From assembly GCF_002930105.1 (NCBI RefSeq), contig NZ_PJRN01000008.1, positions 124,001-188,000 of the forward strand: DNA of 64,000 nt, in the 5' to 3' direction. The notes beneath the pieces are model-generated. The model had not been told where the DNA came from and did no database searches. It saw only the letters and a list, made by a program, of their open reading frames with translations. The position numbers and the translations under genes are program-made. Numbering within the stretch: the first letter of the stretch is position 1; each line of letters opens with the position of its first letter. Below, in pieces: positions 28,366-37,299 of this stretch. Origin of the DNA: Billgrantia saliphila. Lineage in GTDB: Bacteria > Pseudomonadota > Gammaproteobacteria > Pseudomonadales > Halomonadaceae.

Positions 28366-28977
28366 TCAGGAAACCCTTTCACCCTGTCTCGCCAGCATGA
28401 GCGCCAGCTGCATGCGGTCGCGTACGGCCAGCTTGCGAAACACGGCACCTAGATGGGCCTTGACCGTACGCTCGGTAATATCGAGCTGACGCGCCACCGC
28501 CTTGTTGCTAAGCCCCTCCGCCACCGCCATCGCCACGGCTCGCTCGCGCTCGGTCAGGGCCGCCAGGCTCTCGCGAGGAAGGCGTTCGGCGCCCCCCAGC
28601 CCCTTGAAAGTGGCGCCGAGCACGCGACCGAGCAGCTCGGCGGGCACCCAGATTCCTTGATTGCCGGTAACCAGCGCCACCTGCAGCAGCAGCTCGGCCG
28701 GCGAGAGTGCATGGATATAGCCCCGGGCCCCGGCCTGCAGCGCCTGTAGCGCCTCTTGATCGCTCGGCGTCAACGCCATCACGACCACGATGGCGCCTCG
28801 GCTCGCCAGGTAAGAGGCCAGAGGCGACCATTCGGGGCAATCCGTCATGAGCCAAATCCTATCGCCGGCGGCCGCCATGACACGTGCCTGGTCGGCATTG
28901 ACCAGGCGCGCCTCCGGGAAGGCGTTACGCCAGCGCGGAATCTCGTCACGCCTGCGCGCGACAAACAGATGGACCAT
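28366..28977 (-). CDS. LuxR-family transcriptional regulator in the lap operon
   Basis: DNA-binding regulator of 203 residues. The C-terminal LuxR helix-turn-helix is clear: LTERERAVAMAVAEGLSNKA, then VARQLDITERTVKAHL. The N-terminal half resembles a response-regulator receiver but is degenerate: the expected phospho-acceptor region reads IWLMTDCPEWSPL, with no confident Asp. The ATG overlaps the lapC stop as TGATG, which fixes this start over an upstream ATG nine codons earlier. A terminator follows and then lapA, so it probably controls lapA or the exporter operon, perhaps without phosphorylation. Confidence 0.85.
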   Translation of the reverse strand: MVHLFVARRRDEIPRWRNAFPEARLVNADQARVMAAAGDRIWLMTDCPEWSPLASYLASRGAIVVVMALTPSDQEALQALQAGARGYIHALSPAELLLQVALVTGNQGIWVPAELLGRVLGATFKGLGGAERLPRESLAALTERERAVAMAVAEGLSNKAVARQLDITERTVKAHLGAVFRKLAVRDRMQLALMLARQGERVS

Positions 28978-30416
28978 CAGCGTTCCCCCATGGAGTCGCT
29001 CCATGCCCTGAGGACAGGCTTGAGCATGTACTGCATCACGGTGCGCTTGCCCGTCATGATGTCGACCTGAGCCGTCATGCCGGGTATGACCTGGATATCG
29101 CTACCCAGGCCTTCCCCCTCCACCGTTCTTACCCGCACCAGGTAGAAGGTGTTGTCCTTGTCGTCGGTGATGGTGTCCGCGCTGATATGGTCGAGCTCAG
29201 CCTCCAGTCCGCCGAAGATGGCGAAGTCATAGGCGGTGAGCTTGATCGTGGCGGGCTGTCCCGGGCGGAGAAAAGCAATGTCCTGCGGTGCGATGCGCGC
29301 CTCGACCAGCAACTGATCGCCACTGGGCACGATGTCCACGACCTCCTGGCCGGGCTGCACCACGCCGCCAAGCGTGGTGATACCCAACCGCTGGACGACA
29401 CCATCCACCGGCGAGCGAACCTCAGCCAGCCTGACCCGGTCCTGCAGGCCCGCGCTCGATTCATCCAGCGCACCGAGATCGCCAAGCACCTGGGCCAGGT
29501 CGTTGCGCCATTCGCTGCGTCGCTCCGCGCCGACTTCGCGCAGTTGCGTGCGCGCCTCCTCGACGGCCGCCTCGAGACGCGCCACCGCGGCAGCCGCCTG
29601 GTTGCGCTCGCCGGTGGCGCGGGACACTTCCCGCTCGAGACGCAGGATATCGACTTCCGATACCGCCCCCGACTGCAGCAGCGGACGGGTCAGATTCAAT
29701 TCCTGGCCGGCCATGTTGGCCTCGCGTTGTGCGGTGTCGCGTCGCGCCTTGGCTTCGTTGAGCTCCTCCTCGCGCTGACGAATGCGATCGCGCAGGATGC
29801 TTTCCTGTTCGCGCAACTCCTCGCGCCGGCTCTCGTACACGGCACGCTCCTGGACGACGATCTCGGGCGCTTCGGCACGCAGTGACTCGTCGGGTTCGAA
29901 AGAGGTGTCGGTCACCAGGGCGCGCAGCCGCTCGGCCCTTGCCCGCAGGGCCAATGCCTGGGCACGGTTCTCGCGGAAGTTGGCCACGAAGCGGGTGGGA
30001 TCGATACGCATCAGCACTTGCCCGGTCTCGACGAGCTGCCCTTCGCGTACCAGGATCTCCTGTACCACACCACCGTCGAAGGACTGCACCTTCTGCAGCT
30101 GGCTCGAAGGAATGACGCGGCCGATCCCGCGCGTCACCTCGTCGATCGAGGCGAAATAGGACCACGTGACGAGGGCGGCGACGGCGCACAGCACGACATA
30201 CAGGAGGGCACGTGCGCGCATGGGATCCTGCTGCAATCGCGCCCAGTCGGCGTCACTGCTCCAGTCGCGATTGAGGTGTGCGGAGGTGACGCGCTTGGCG
30301 AATAGGCGATCGATGAAGGGCCGAAACGCCTTGCCGCCCACGTCGGAGAAGCGACCGATCGCCTCGAAGCCCTGCTGCTCGGCGCTCTTGCGAGCTTTCG
30401 CTTGCGGTGCCGCCAT
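28977..30416 (-). CDS. lapC: Type I secretion membrane-fusion protein LapC (HlyD family)
   Basis: Periplasmic adaptor linking the LapB ABC transporter to the outer-membrane channel. The 479 residues contain one N-terminal membrane segment (ALLYVVLCAVAALVTWSYF) after a cytoplasmic start. A lipoyl half (VQSFDGGVVQEILVREGQLV), a long coiled-coil hairpin (about 150-320) and a closing beta-barrel with VRSPVDGVVQRLGITTLGG follow. The C-terminus ends with the HlyD-type MTAQVDIMTGKRTVMQYML. Start and stop are both coupled by TGATG overlaps, to lapB upstream and the LuxR gene downstream. Confidence 0.94.
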   Translation of the reverse strand: MAAPQAKARKSAEQQGFEAIGRFSDVGGKAFRPFIDRLFAKRVTSAHLNRDWSSDADWARLQQDPMRARALLYVVLCAVAALVTWSYFASIDEVTRGIGRVIPSSQLQKVQSFDGGVVQEILVREGQLVETGQVLMRIDPTRFVANFRENRAQALALRARAERLRALVTDTSFEPDESLRAEAPEIVVQERAVYESRREELREQESILRDRIRQREEELNEAKARRDTAQREANMAGQELNLTRPLLQSGAVSEVDILRLEREVSRATGERNQAAAAVARLEAAVEEARTQLREVGAERRSEWRNDLAQVLGDLGALDESSAGLQDRVRLAEVRSPVDGVVQRLGITTLGGVVQPGQEVVDIVPSGDQLLVEARIAPQDIAFLRPGQPATIKLTAYDFAIFGGLEAELDHISADTITDDKDNTFYLVRVRTVEGEGLGSDIQVIPGMTAQVDIMTGKRTVMQYMLKPVLRAWSDSMGER

Positions 30417-32587
30417 CAGCCGGCCCTCCCGATCTGGCCCTTGCGCAGAGCCTCCACCACCTTGTCCCGCGGGCCGTCGGCCACCACCTTGCCGGCGTCG
30501 ATCACGATGATGCGATCGACCAGCGACAGCAACGACGTCCGATGGGTCACCACGAGCAGGGTCTTGCCTTCCCCGTATTGCTTGAGGTTGGCCTTGAAGG
30601 CCTCCTCGCTGGCGTGGTCCATCGAACTGGTGGGCTCGTCGAGCAGGAGGATTCGCGGGTCGTGCACCAGCGCCCGAGCAATCGCCACGGACTGGCGCTG
30701 CCCCCCGGACAGCATCTGGCCGCGTTCGCCCACCTGCAGGTCGATGCCCTGCGGGTGGCTATTGACCAGATCCTCCAAGCCGCTGAGATGGATCGACCTG
30801 AGTAGCGCCTCGTCATCGACACCGTCGCTTCCGCCCCCTGCCACGATGTTGTCACGCAGCGTGCCGAAGAACAGGCTGACGTCCTGCGGCACGTAGCCGA
30901 TATGGCGTCGCAACTGCACCGGATCGAACTGGCGTAGGTCGACTCCGTCGATCGTGATCGACCCGGCCGTGGGGGCGTACAGACCCAGCAGCAACTTGTT
31001 GAGCGTGGTCTTGCCGCAGCCGACTCGCCCGAGCAGTGCGACCTTCTCGCCCGGCTCGATTTTCAACGAAATGTCGCGCAGCGCATCGCGCTCTTCGTCC
31101 GGATAGCGCAGAGAGACCTTGTCGAAGCGGATCTCGCCGCTTATGACCGGGCGACTGATGAAGGCCTTGCCTTCGGGGCGCTCCACGGGGCGCTGCATGA
31201 CGCCCTCGAGCGACTGCAGCGCCGTGGCCGACTGGTGATACTGCGCCAGCAGCGCTGCCGCCTGGCTTACCGGTGCCATGGCGCGAGACGACAACATGTA
31301 GGCGGCGATCAGGCCACCCTGGGTCAAGTCGCCTTCGATGATCAGGTAGACCCCCATCAGGATCACTGCCACCGCTACGGTGTGCTGTGCCCACATAGCC
31401 ACGTTGGAGACGGAAGTACTGACCAGGCGTAGCTGGGCCGAAGTTCTGGAGAGGAATGCACTGGCCTTTTCCCAGGAACCCTGCAATCGGCTCTCTGCCC
31501 GCAGTGTCTTGACCGTCTCCAGGTGCGATATCGATTCGACCAGCATAGCGTTGCGCTGGGCGCTGACTCGCCAGGTAGTTTCGGAAAGCTCGTGCAACTT
31601 GCCCTGTGCCGCCAAGGCGTAGAGCAGCACGAAAACGATACCGGCCAGTACCGGCAGCACCAAGGGCGGCCCGATTAACGCGATGATGGCAGCGAAGAAC
31701 AGTACGAAAGGCAGGTCGACCAGCGCCACTACGGTTGCCGAGCCTATGAAGGCGCGCACGGATTCGAAGGATTGCAGTGTCGAGGCGAAGGAGCCCGTCG
31801 AGGCGGGACGCGCCTCCATGCGCAGCCCCAGGGCCTGCGCCATGATTCGTGACGACAGTTTGACATCGGCCCGACTGGCGGCCAGATCTATGAAGGCGCT
31901 GCGCATCAGGCGCAGCGCGAGATCGAAGCAGAGAACGACGAAGATGCCCGCCGCCAGCACCCACAGCGTCTCGGTGGCATGATTGGGCACCACACGGTCG
32001 TAGACGTTGAGCACGAATAGCGGCATCGCCACGGCAAATAGGTTGATGATCACGGAGCCGGCGACGACATCGCGGTAGAGACGGCGACTCTCGCGAATCA
32101 CGCCCCAGAACCAATGGCGCGAACGCTGCTTGCCGACCTCGGGTCCACGCGCATCGAAGCGGAAGCGTGGGCGGACATAGATCGCCTGTCCACTATAGCT
32201 GTCCGCCAAGCCGTCCAGTTCGACCTCGGTTACGGCGTCGCCGAGTTCAGGGAAGATCACCTGCGCCCGACGGGCCTTTATATCCAGAGCCTGCAACACA
32301 CAGGCGCGACCGGGCTCGAGCAGCAACACCACGGGAAACAGGGCTGGATTGAGCTGAACCAGGCGACTCTTGACGATGCGCGCCGTCATGCCTGCTCTGG
32401 CGGCCGCACGCGGAAAGACGCCGGGGGTGAGCCGCCCCTCTTCCAAGGGCAAACCGGCGGTCAGCGAATCGGGAGTGACCGTGTGGTCGTGGGCATGCGC
32501 CACGGCTTGCAGGCATTCGAGCAGTTCGTCATGTACTGCCGAACGCGGGAGTCCCAGGGAGGAATCCAGAATTTCTTGCTGCGTCAC
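30416..32587 (-). CDS. lapB: Type I secretion ABC transporter LapB (permease/ATPase)
   Basis: Inner-membrane exporter that drives LapA secretion. The N-terminal 130 residues are a peptidase-C39-like domain that lacks the catalytic cysteine, as expected for RTX adhesin exporters. Six membrane segments follow, then the ATPase with Walker A GRVGCGKTT, signature LSGGQRQ, Walker B ILLLDEP and the switch histidine in VVTHR. I prefer the GTG at 32587 (723 residues), with GAGG upstream; an in-frame ATG at 32635 adds 16 Pro/Arg-rich residues unlike the family. It overlaps lapC by one base. Confidence 0.93.
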   Translation of the reverse strand: MTQQEILDSSLGLPRSAVHDELLECLQAVAHAHDHTVTPDSLTAGLPLEEGRLTPGVFPRAAARAGMTARIVKSRLVQLNPALFPVVLLLEPGRACVLQALDIKARRAQVIFPELGDAVTEVELDGLADSYSGQAIYVRPRFRFDARGPEVGKQRSRHWFWGVIRESRRLYRDVVAGSVIINLFAVAMPLFVLNVYDRVVPNHATETLWVLAAGIFVVLCFDLALRLMRSAFIDLAASRADVKLSSRIMAQALGLRMEARPASTGSFASTLQSFESVRAFIGSATVVALVDLPFVLFFAAIIALIGPPLVLPVLAGIVFVLLYALAAQGKLHELSETTWRVSAQRNAMLVESISHLETVKTLRAESRLQGSWEKASAFLSRTSAQLRLVSTSVSNVAMWAQHTVAVAVILMGVYLIIEGDLTQGGLIAAYMLSSRAMAPVSQAAALLAQYHQSATALQSLEGVMQRPVERPEGKAFISRPVISGEIRFDKVSLRYPDEERDALRDISLKIEPGEKVALLGRVGCGKTTLNKLLLGLYAPTAGSITIDGVDLRQFDPVQLRRHIGYVPQDVSLFFGTLRDNIVAGGGSDGVDDEALLRSIHLSGLEDLVNSHPQGIDLQVGERGQMLSGGQRQSVAIARALVHDPRILLLDEPTSSMDHASEEAFKANLKQYGEGKTLLVVTHRTSLLSLVDRIIVIDAGKVVADGPRDKVVEALRKGQIGRAG

Positions 32588-32735
32588 GTGGACCTCGGGG
32601 GTAAGTCCCGCCCGGCAGCGAGCCGGACGGGGCATAGGGCAATGGCCGGTAGCGGGCCATCACCCAGGGCTTGATGAATCGGGACGTCACCGCACGCAAT
32701 ACGTCGGATGCGAGGCGACGTCAGCCCCAGGCCTT

Positions 32736-34955
32736 TCAGCCCTGCACGATGTAGCTGCCGTCATAACCGAGACGCTCGAGTTCGGAGCGCAAGACAGTCA
32801 GATCGGCATCGTCGGCGATCGGACCAAGCTGGACCCGATGCAAGCCGGAACTGCTCACCAGTCGCGACGGCTGGGACAGCGCTCCGCTCAGTTCGCTGCC
32901 GACGTGTTCCGCCTTGATGGAATCGCGCAGCGCCACGACTTGCAGGTAAGTGCCCGGCCCGGTCTTCGGCGCCATATCGGCCGCCATCGTCTGGCCGTTC
33001 TCAAGCTCTCCGTAGACGCTCGCCACGGGCCGCTCGGCGGCCCAAGCCTCGGCAATGCTCGACTCCGCCAGTTCGGCCGTGCGGGCTTCGCCCGGCCAGA
33101 ACGTCATGTCGAGGTTTTCGCCCACACGCTCGAGAGTCACTTCCACGCGCCGATTCTGGCGACGGCCTTCGACGCTATCGTTGCCAGCGACCGGCCGGCG
33201 CGAGCCGTAGCCGCGAGTCTCGATCAGGCTGCGATCGACGCCCTGACTCGCCAGGTAGTCGGCCACGCTGTCGGCACGACGCTGGGACAGCGGATCGTTG
33301 ATCGCATCGCCACCTGTGCTGTCGGCATGACCGGCAATGAACACACGAGCCAGATCGGTACGCGCACGAATCCGCTCGGCCAACTCGGTCAGCTCCTGGC
33401 GCGAATCGGGCCCCAGTTCGGCGCTGTTGACGGCGAACAGGGCGTCGGCAGAAAGCGTGATGTCGGGGGCACGGGTCGGTGCCGGCGCGCTGACGCCACG
33501 CGTGAAGTCGGCAAGTGTGTAGCCTTGGGGACCTTCCACCGGGCAGAGCGTGTCCGGGTCGAGCTCGATGCCGTCGCTGCCCAGCTCCGCCAGGGTCGGC
33601 ATATCGTCACGCATCACCCCAAGCGACTGCATGAGCTGGCCCATGGCGGCCAATGTGCGGGCATCGGCCAAGGCAATATCGTACTCGGCATTGATGTAGG
33701 CGCGGCCCGCCTCGAAGTATTCGTTCTCGCTGTCCAGCACGTCCAGCAGCGTGCGCTGGCCGATATCGAACTGCTGCTGGTAGGCGCCGCGAACCCGGTC
33801 GATCGACTGACGATGCTCGTTGAGATAGCGAAGCTGTTCGCGCAGACGACGGGTGTCGTTAAACGCGATCTGGGTGGTCTGGCGCACGTTGGTGCAAGCC
33901 AGGTCGCGCTGGTCGATTGCCTGTTCGACGCGATCGCTAGCGGCCCGGAACGAGGCCAGATCGCTACCGCCACGATACAGGTTCATGCTCGCGACCAGCT
34001 CGATGCTGTGCCGGTCGCGACGTCCGAAGCCGTCGTAACCCGTCTCGTTGTTGTTGGTTCCCGTGCGGCCACGCAGATCGAGACGCGGCTGGAAGGCCGA
34101 GCGGGTGCCGGAATGTTCCGCGCGGGCCGCCTCGATGTTCTCGATGGCGGCATGGAAGTCGGGGTTGCCCTGGAAAGCCAGATCGACTGCCTCGGCCACC
34201 GAAGGCGGTAGGCGGTCGTCGAGCTGCGGTGCCGGCGCCAAGTCCTCCGCGGGCAGCGTACCGACGATACGCTGATAGCGTGCCGTCACGTCGTGCAAGT
34301 TGGACGCCTCGGTCATCAGGTTGGACTCAGCCAGCGCAAGACGACCGCTGATCTGCTCCAGATCGACGCCACGCCCGGCACCGGAACGTACACGATCCTC
34401 GATCTGATTGAATACGCGCAGGTGATCGGCATAGTTGCCTTGGGCAAGCCCTACCAGCTCGCGGTAACGGCGTACGTCCAGATAGGCACGAGCGGCTTCC
34501 AGCGCCACGTTCTCGCTGGCACCGAGCAATTCGTAGTAACGCACCAGCTGCGCACGGTCGAGCCGCTCGACTTCGCTGCGGGTGGCAAAGCCATCGTAGA
34601 TCATTTGGCTGAGGCGCAGTTCGGCGAAATCCGTGTCGTAGCTTCCGCGACCATCCCCTTCCCGCTCCTCGCGCCCGATACCGGCCGACAGGTCTAGGCT
34701 CGGCAGATAGTTGCCGCGCGCCACATCGGCATCATGGCCGGCTGCACTGAGGCCGTTCCAGGCGGCCTTCACCTCGGGATTGGTGACCAGTGCCTGGCGT
34801 ACCACTTGCTGGAGATCGCTGGAACCCGGCGCCGCCAGGCCCGGCGGCAGGGTTTGCGCCACGGCGGCGGCGATGGGCAGTAGCGACAACGAGGAGCCCA
34901 CCACGACAGCCTTGGCAAGCTGGTGGACATGAGATAAGTCGATAGCATTCTTCAT
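32736..34955 (-). CDS. lapE: LapE-type outer-membrane channel with OmpA and SPOR domains
   Basis: Outer-membrane exit channel for LapA, 739 residues. A signal peptide (VVVGSSLSLLPIAAAVAQT) precedes a TolC-type channel from about residue 45 to 450, with typical repeats such as QMIYDGFATRSEVERLD and NLYRGGSDLASF. From about residue 495 an OmpA-C domain follows, with the peptidoglycan-binding signature LSQRRADSVADYL and NRRVEVTL. The last 75 residues (TYLQVVALRDS onward) look like a SPOR domain that binds denuded glycan strands. Ordinary TolC/LapE proteins are about 450 residues, so both wall-binding domains are additions. lapB follows after 148 bases. Confidence 0.9.
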   Translation of the reverse strand: MKNAIDLSHVHQLAKAVVVGSSLSLLPIAAAVAQTLPPGLAAPGSSDLQQVVRQALVTNPEVKAAWNGLSAAGHDADVARGNYLPSLDLSAGIGREEREGDGRGSYDTDFAELRLSQMIYDGFATRSEVERLDRAQLVRYYELLGASENVALEAARAYLDVRRYRELVGLAQGNYADHLRVFNQIEDRVRSGAGRGVDLEQISGRLALAESNLMTEASNLHDVTARYQRIVGTLPAEDLAPAPQLDDRLPPSVAEAVDLAFQGNPDFHAAIENIEAARAEHSGTRSAFQPRLDLRGRTGTNNNETGYDGFGRRDRHSIELVASMNLYRGGSDLASFRAASDRVEQAIDQRDLACTNVRQTTQIAFNDTRRLREQLRYLNEHRQSIDRVRGAYQQQFDIGQRTLLDVLDSENEYFEAGRAYINAEYDIALADARTLAAMGQLMQSLGVMRDDMPTLAELGSDGIELDPDTLCPVEGPQGYTLADFTRGVSAPAPTRAPDITLSADALFAVNSAELGPDSRQELTELAERIRARTDLARVFIAGHADSTGGDAINDPLSQRRADSVADYLASQGVDRSLIETRGYGSRRPVAGNDSVEGRRQNRRVEVTLERVGENLDMTFWPGEARTAELAESSIAEAWAAERPVASVYGELENGQTMAADMAPKTGPGTYLQVVALRDSIKAEHVGSELSGALSQPSRLVSSSGLHRVQLGPIADDADLTVLRSELERLGYDGSYIVQG

Positions 34956-35376
34956 GGGTGTTCCCTGATCATGATTCGGCCGCCCCCTTGAGTACGGCGA
35001 GGCCGACTGGCAGTAGAGGTTGTTTTCTTGTTATGGCGGGGCTCATCCGGTCAGACCGGACGGTGCATCCTTTCCCGATTCCCTATCGAAACTCGTCTCC
35101 ACCTGATTCGTTCTCATACCACTATGTTACTTTTATGTAACAAAATGATGAGAAAGCAGGCCTCTGTACGCAGTTTTGTAAGGCAGCGTAACCGAGCTTT
35201 TCGGTTTCGCCAACAATTTTTAAACCTTGCGTGTCAACCTTTCGCATGACTTCTATCAAGTACTTGATTAGGCGCGGTTCAGCACACCCTGTGACTACCC
35301 GCATCGCTCTCCTGACATTGCCAAACATGCTATCGTCAGCCCATGTCGACACGGCCACCAGCACGAGGAGACCGCC
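34956..35376. promoter_or_regulatory. 421-bp divergent intergenic region with four inverted repeats
   Basis: No convincing gene is present. The stretch is AT-richer than its surroundings and should hold the promoters of lapEBC (leftward) and the small gene at 35377 (rightward). Inverted repeats are TCCGGT-CAG-ACCGGA (35046-35060), TGTTAC-TTTTAT-GTAACA (35125-35142), AACCGA-GCTTT-TCGGTT (35190-35206) and the perfect palindrome ATCAAGTACTTGAT (35255-35268). Several of these could be operators; none matches a site I can name with confidence. Confidence 0.55.
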
Positions 35377-35661
35377 ATGTCCGCTTCATCCGAGATTCAA
35401 AAGACGCGCGTCATCTACGAGCTGCGCGGTTTCATCAAGAAACTGCTGCAGGAACCCCGCATCCTCGAGAACTCGTTGGAGATCGCCCGCCGACACCTCG
35501 GCGAGGGCAAGCCCGACGATGTCATGGCGCGCATCGCCAACGAGATATCCGACACCACCAGCGTGCACATTCCCGAAGACCCCCAGGAACATTCGGAAGC
35601 CGACAAACTCTTTCTGGAGCTGCTGAAGGAAGTGGTCAGCGAGGAGCAAGCCCTTTATTGA
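35377..35661 (+). CDS. Small hypothetical protein
   Basis: A 94-residue acidic protein that I do not recognise. It is predicted to be mostly helical (IYELRGFIKKLLQEPRILE, EADKLFLELLKEVVSEE), with no signal peptide or membrane segment. Coding is supported by AGGAG before the ATG, sequence composition like its neighbours, and a strong terminator directly after the stop. It stands alone between the lap promoter region and thiI. Confidence 0.65.
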   Translation: MSASSEIQKTRVIYELRGFIKKLLQEPRILENSLEIARRHLGEGKPDDVMARIANEISDTTSVHIPEDPQEHSEADKLFLELLKEVVSEEQALY

Positions 35662-35677
35662 GTTCGAGCGCCGCCCC

Positions 35678-35701
35678 AGCCGGGCGCCAAACCGCCCGGC
35701 T
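35678..35701 (+). terminator. Rho-independent terminator after the 94-residue gene
   Basis: AGCCGGGCG and CGCCCGGCT form a 9-bp stem with loop CCAAAC, followed by TCTCTC. It starts 17 bases after the stop codon. Confidence 0.75.
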
Positions 35702-35762
35702 TCTCTCATCCTTCGTCCATTCCGCTTGCACAGGAACCGATCGGGTCCTGCGGCCTTCCCTC

Positions 35763-35771
35763 TGGTATAAT
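35763..35771 (+). promoter_or_regulatory. Extended -10 promoter element of thiI
   Basis: TGGTATAAT is a perfect extended -10 box about 35 bases upstream of the thiI start. No good -35 box stands 17 bases upstream, which is common for extended -10 promoters. Confidence 0.6.
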
Positions 35772-35806
35772 GGCAAGCAATTGTTTTCCAGAAATTTTAC
35801 AAGTGC

Positions 35807-37291
35807 ATGCCCATGTATTACCTGCTCAAACTGTTTCCCGAGATCACCATCAAGTCGCGCTCTGTGCGTCGGCAGATGACCCGCTGCCTGGTGGGAAATA
35901 TACGCAACGTGCTTCGTCCTCTCGGCGATGCGGTACATGTTCAGGGCGGCTGGGATGCCCTGAAGGTGAGAATCCCGAGTGAGGCCACTCCCGAGTGGCG
36001 TCGCCAGCTCGAAGAAATGCTTCGCCACATTCCGGGTATCCACGAGATCCAGAGCGTCGAAGAGGTTCCGTTCCACTCCTTTGCCGATACCACCGAGCGC
36101 CTGCTGCCGGTATGGCGCGAGGCAATCGCCGGCCGCACTTTCCGCATCACGGTGAAACGCCGCGGGGAGCACGACTTTTCCTCCGAGCAGTTGGAGCGCC
36201 ACCTCGGACGGGAGCTGCTCGACGCCGCGCCCGACTCTCGAGTGCAGCTCAAGGAACCCGACGTGGATGTGCGTGTGGAGGTGGTCGACGACCGGCTGCG
36301 CCTGGTGCGCCAGCGTTGGCCGGGGCTTGGCGGCTACCCACTGGGGCTACAGGGCCAGGCCCTGTCGCTGATTTCGGGCGGTTACGATTCACCCGTCGCC
36401 ACCTGGAAGATGATGCGTCGTGGTATCAAGACTCATTTGCTATTTTTCGAGCTCGGAGGAGCCGGCCATGAAGCGGCGGTACGCGAGGTTTGCCATCATC
36501 TCTGGGAAACCTACGGTCGATCGCATCGGGTCAAGTTCATCTCGGTGCCCTTCGAGGGCGTGGTCGGGGAGCTACAGCGCAGCATTCCCGACGGGCTGAT
36601 CGGTGTCGTGCTGAAGCGCATGATGGTACGCGCGGCCAGCCGCATCGCGGCACGTTCGCGCATTCCCATACTGGTGACCGGCGATGCCATCGCCCAGGTG
36701 TCGAGCCAGAGCCTGACCAACCTGGTCCTTATAGACGAAGCCAGCGAACTGCCCATTCTGCGTCCGCTGATCGCCGAGGATAAGCAGACGATCATCGATA
36801 CCGCTCGGCAGATCGGCACTGCGCGCTTCGCCGAGACCATGCCGGAAGTGTGCGGGGCCGTGTCCCAGCGACCCAATACACAGGCCCGCCGCGACAAGGT
36901 GGTCGACGCCGAGGAAAACTTCGATTTTGGCGTGCTGGACGCCGCGGTCGCGAATGCGACCACGACTCGCTCCGACCGTCTCATGGAGTCGCTGCCAACC
37001 GACGCACCCGTCCTCGAGGTGGTCAGCGACCTGCAGGCGGTGGCGGCGCGTGATGCTCCGATCAGCGTAATCGATATCCGTCCCCCGGCCGAACGGGAAG
37101 CGGCACCGCTGTCGCTCGAGAATGTCGAGTGCCTGGAGATCCCCTTCTTCGAATTGCAGGCGCGCGCCGAAACACTCCCCGACGACCGTCGCTATTTGCT
37201 CTATTGCGACCAGGGCGTCATGAGCCGCATGCAAGCGCTGCATCTGCACGACCGGGGAATGACCCACTTCGGCGTTTATCGAAACGGCTGA
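35807..37291 (+). CDS. thiI: tRNA 4-thiouridine synthase / thiamine sulfurtransferase ThiI
   Basis: Adds sulfur to U8 of tRNA and can support thiamine thiazole synthesis. The 494 residues include a ferredoxin-like N-terminus and THUMP domain (to about 165), a PP-loop ATP pyrophosphatase (SLISGGYDSPVATWKMMRRG) and a C-terminal rhodanese domain. The sulfur-carrying cysteine is in YLLYCDQGVMSRMQALHL, like E. coli ThiI. The start is the ATG of MPMYYLLKLFPEITIK; a second ATG two codons later is possible. It is a single gene with its own promoter. Confidence 0.96.
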   Translation: MPMYYLLKLFPEITIKSRSVRRQMTRCLVGNIRNVLRPLGDAVHVQGGWDALKVRIPSEATPEWRRQLEEMLRHIPGIHEIQSVEEVPFHSFADTTERLLPVWREAIAGRTFRITVKRRGEHDFSSEQLERHLGRELLDAAPDSRVQLKEPDVDVRVEVVDDRLRLVRQRWPGLGGYPLGLQGQALSLISGGYDSPVATWKMMRRGIKTHLLFFELGGAGHEAAVREVCHHLWETYGRSHRVKFISVPFEGVVGELQRSIPDGLIGVVLKRMMVRAASRIAARSRIPILVTGDAIAQVSSQSLTNLVLIDEASELPILRPLIAEDKQTIIDTARQIGTARFAETMPEVCGAVSQRPNTQARRDKVVDAEENFDFGVLDAAVANATTTRSDRLMESLPTDAPVLEVVSDLQAVAARDAPISVIDIRPPAEREAAPLSLENVECLEIPFFELQARAETLPDDRRYLLYCDQGVMSRMQALHLHDRGMTHFGVYRNG

Positions 37292-37299
37292 GTTTCTCT

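Noticed and set aside
34958..35140. 60-codon frame in the lapE upstream region
   Set aside because: No ribosome binding site, no protein-like features, and it runs through the inverted repeats.
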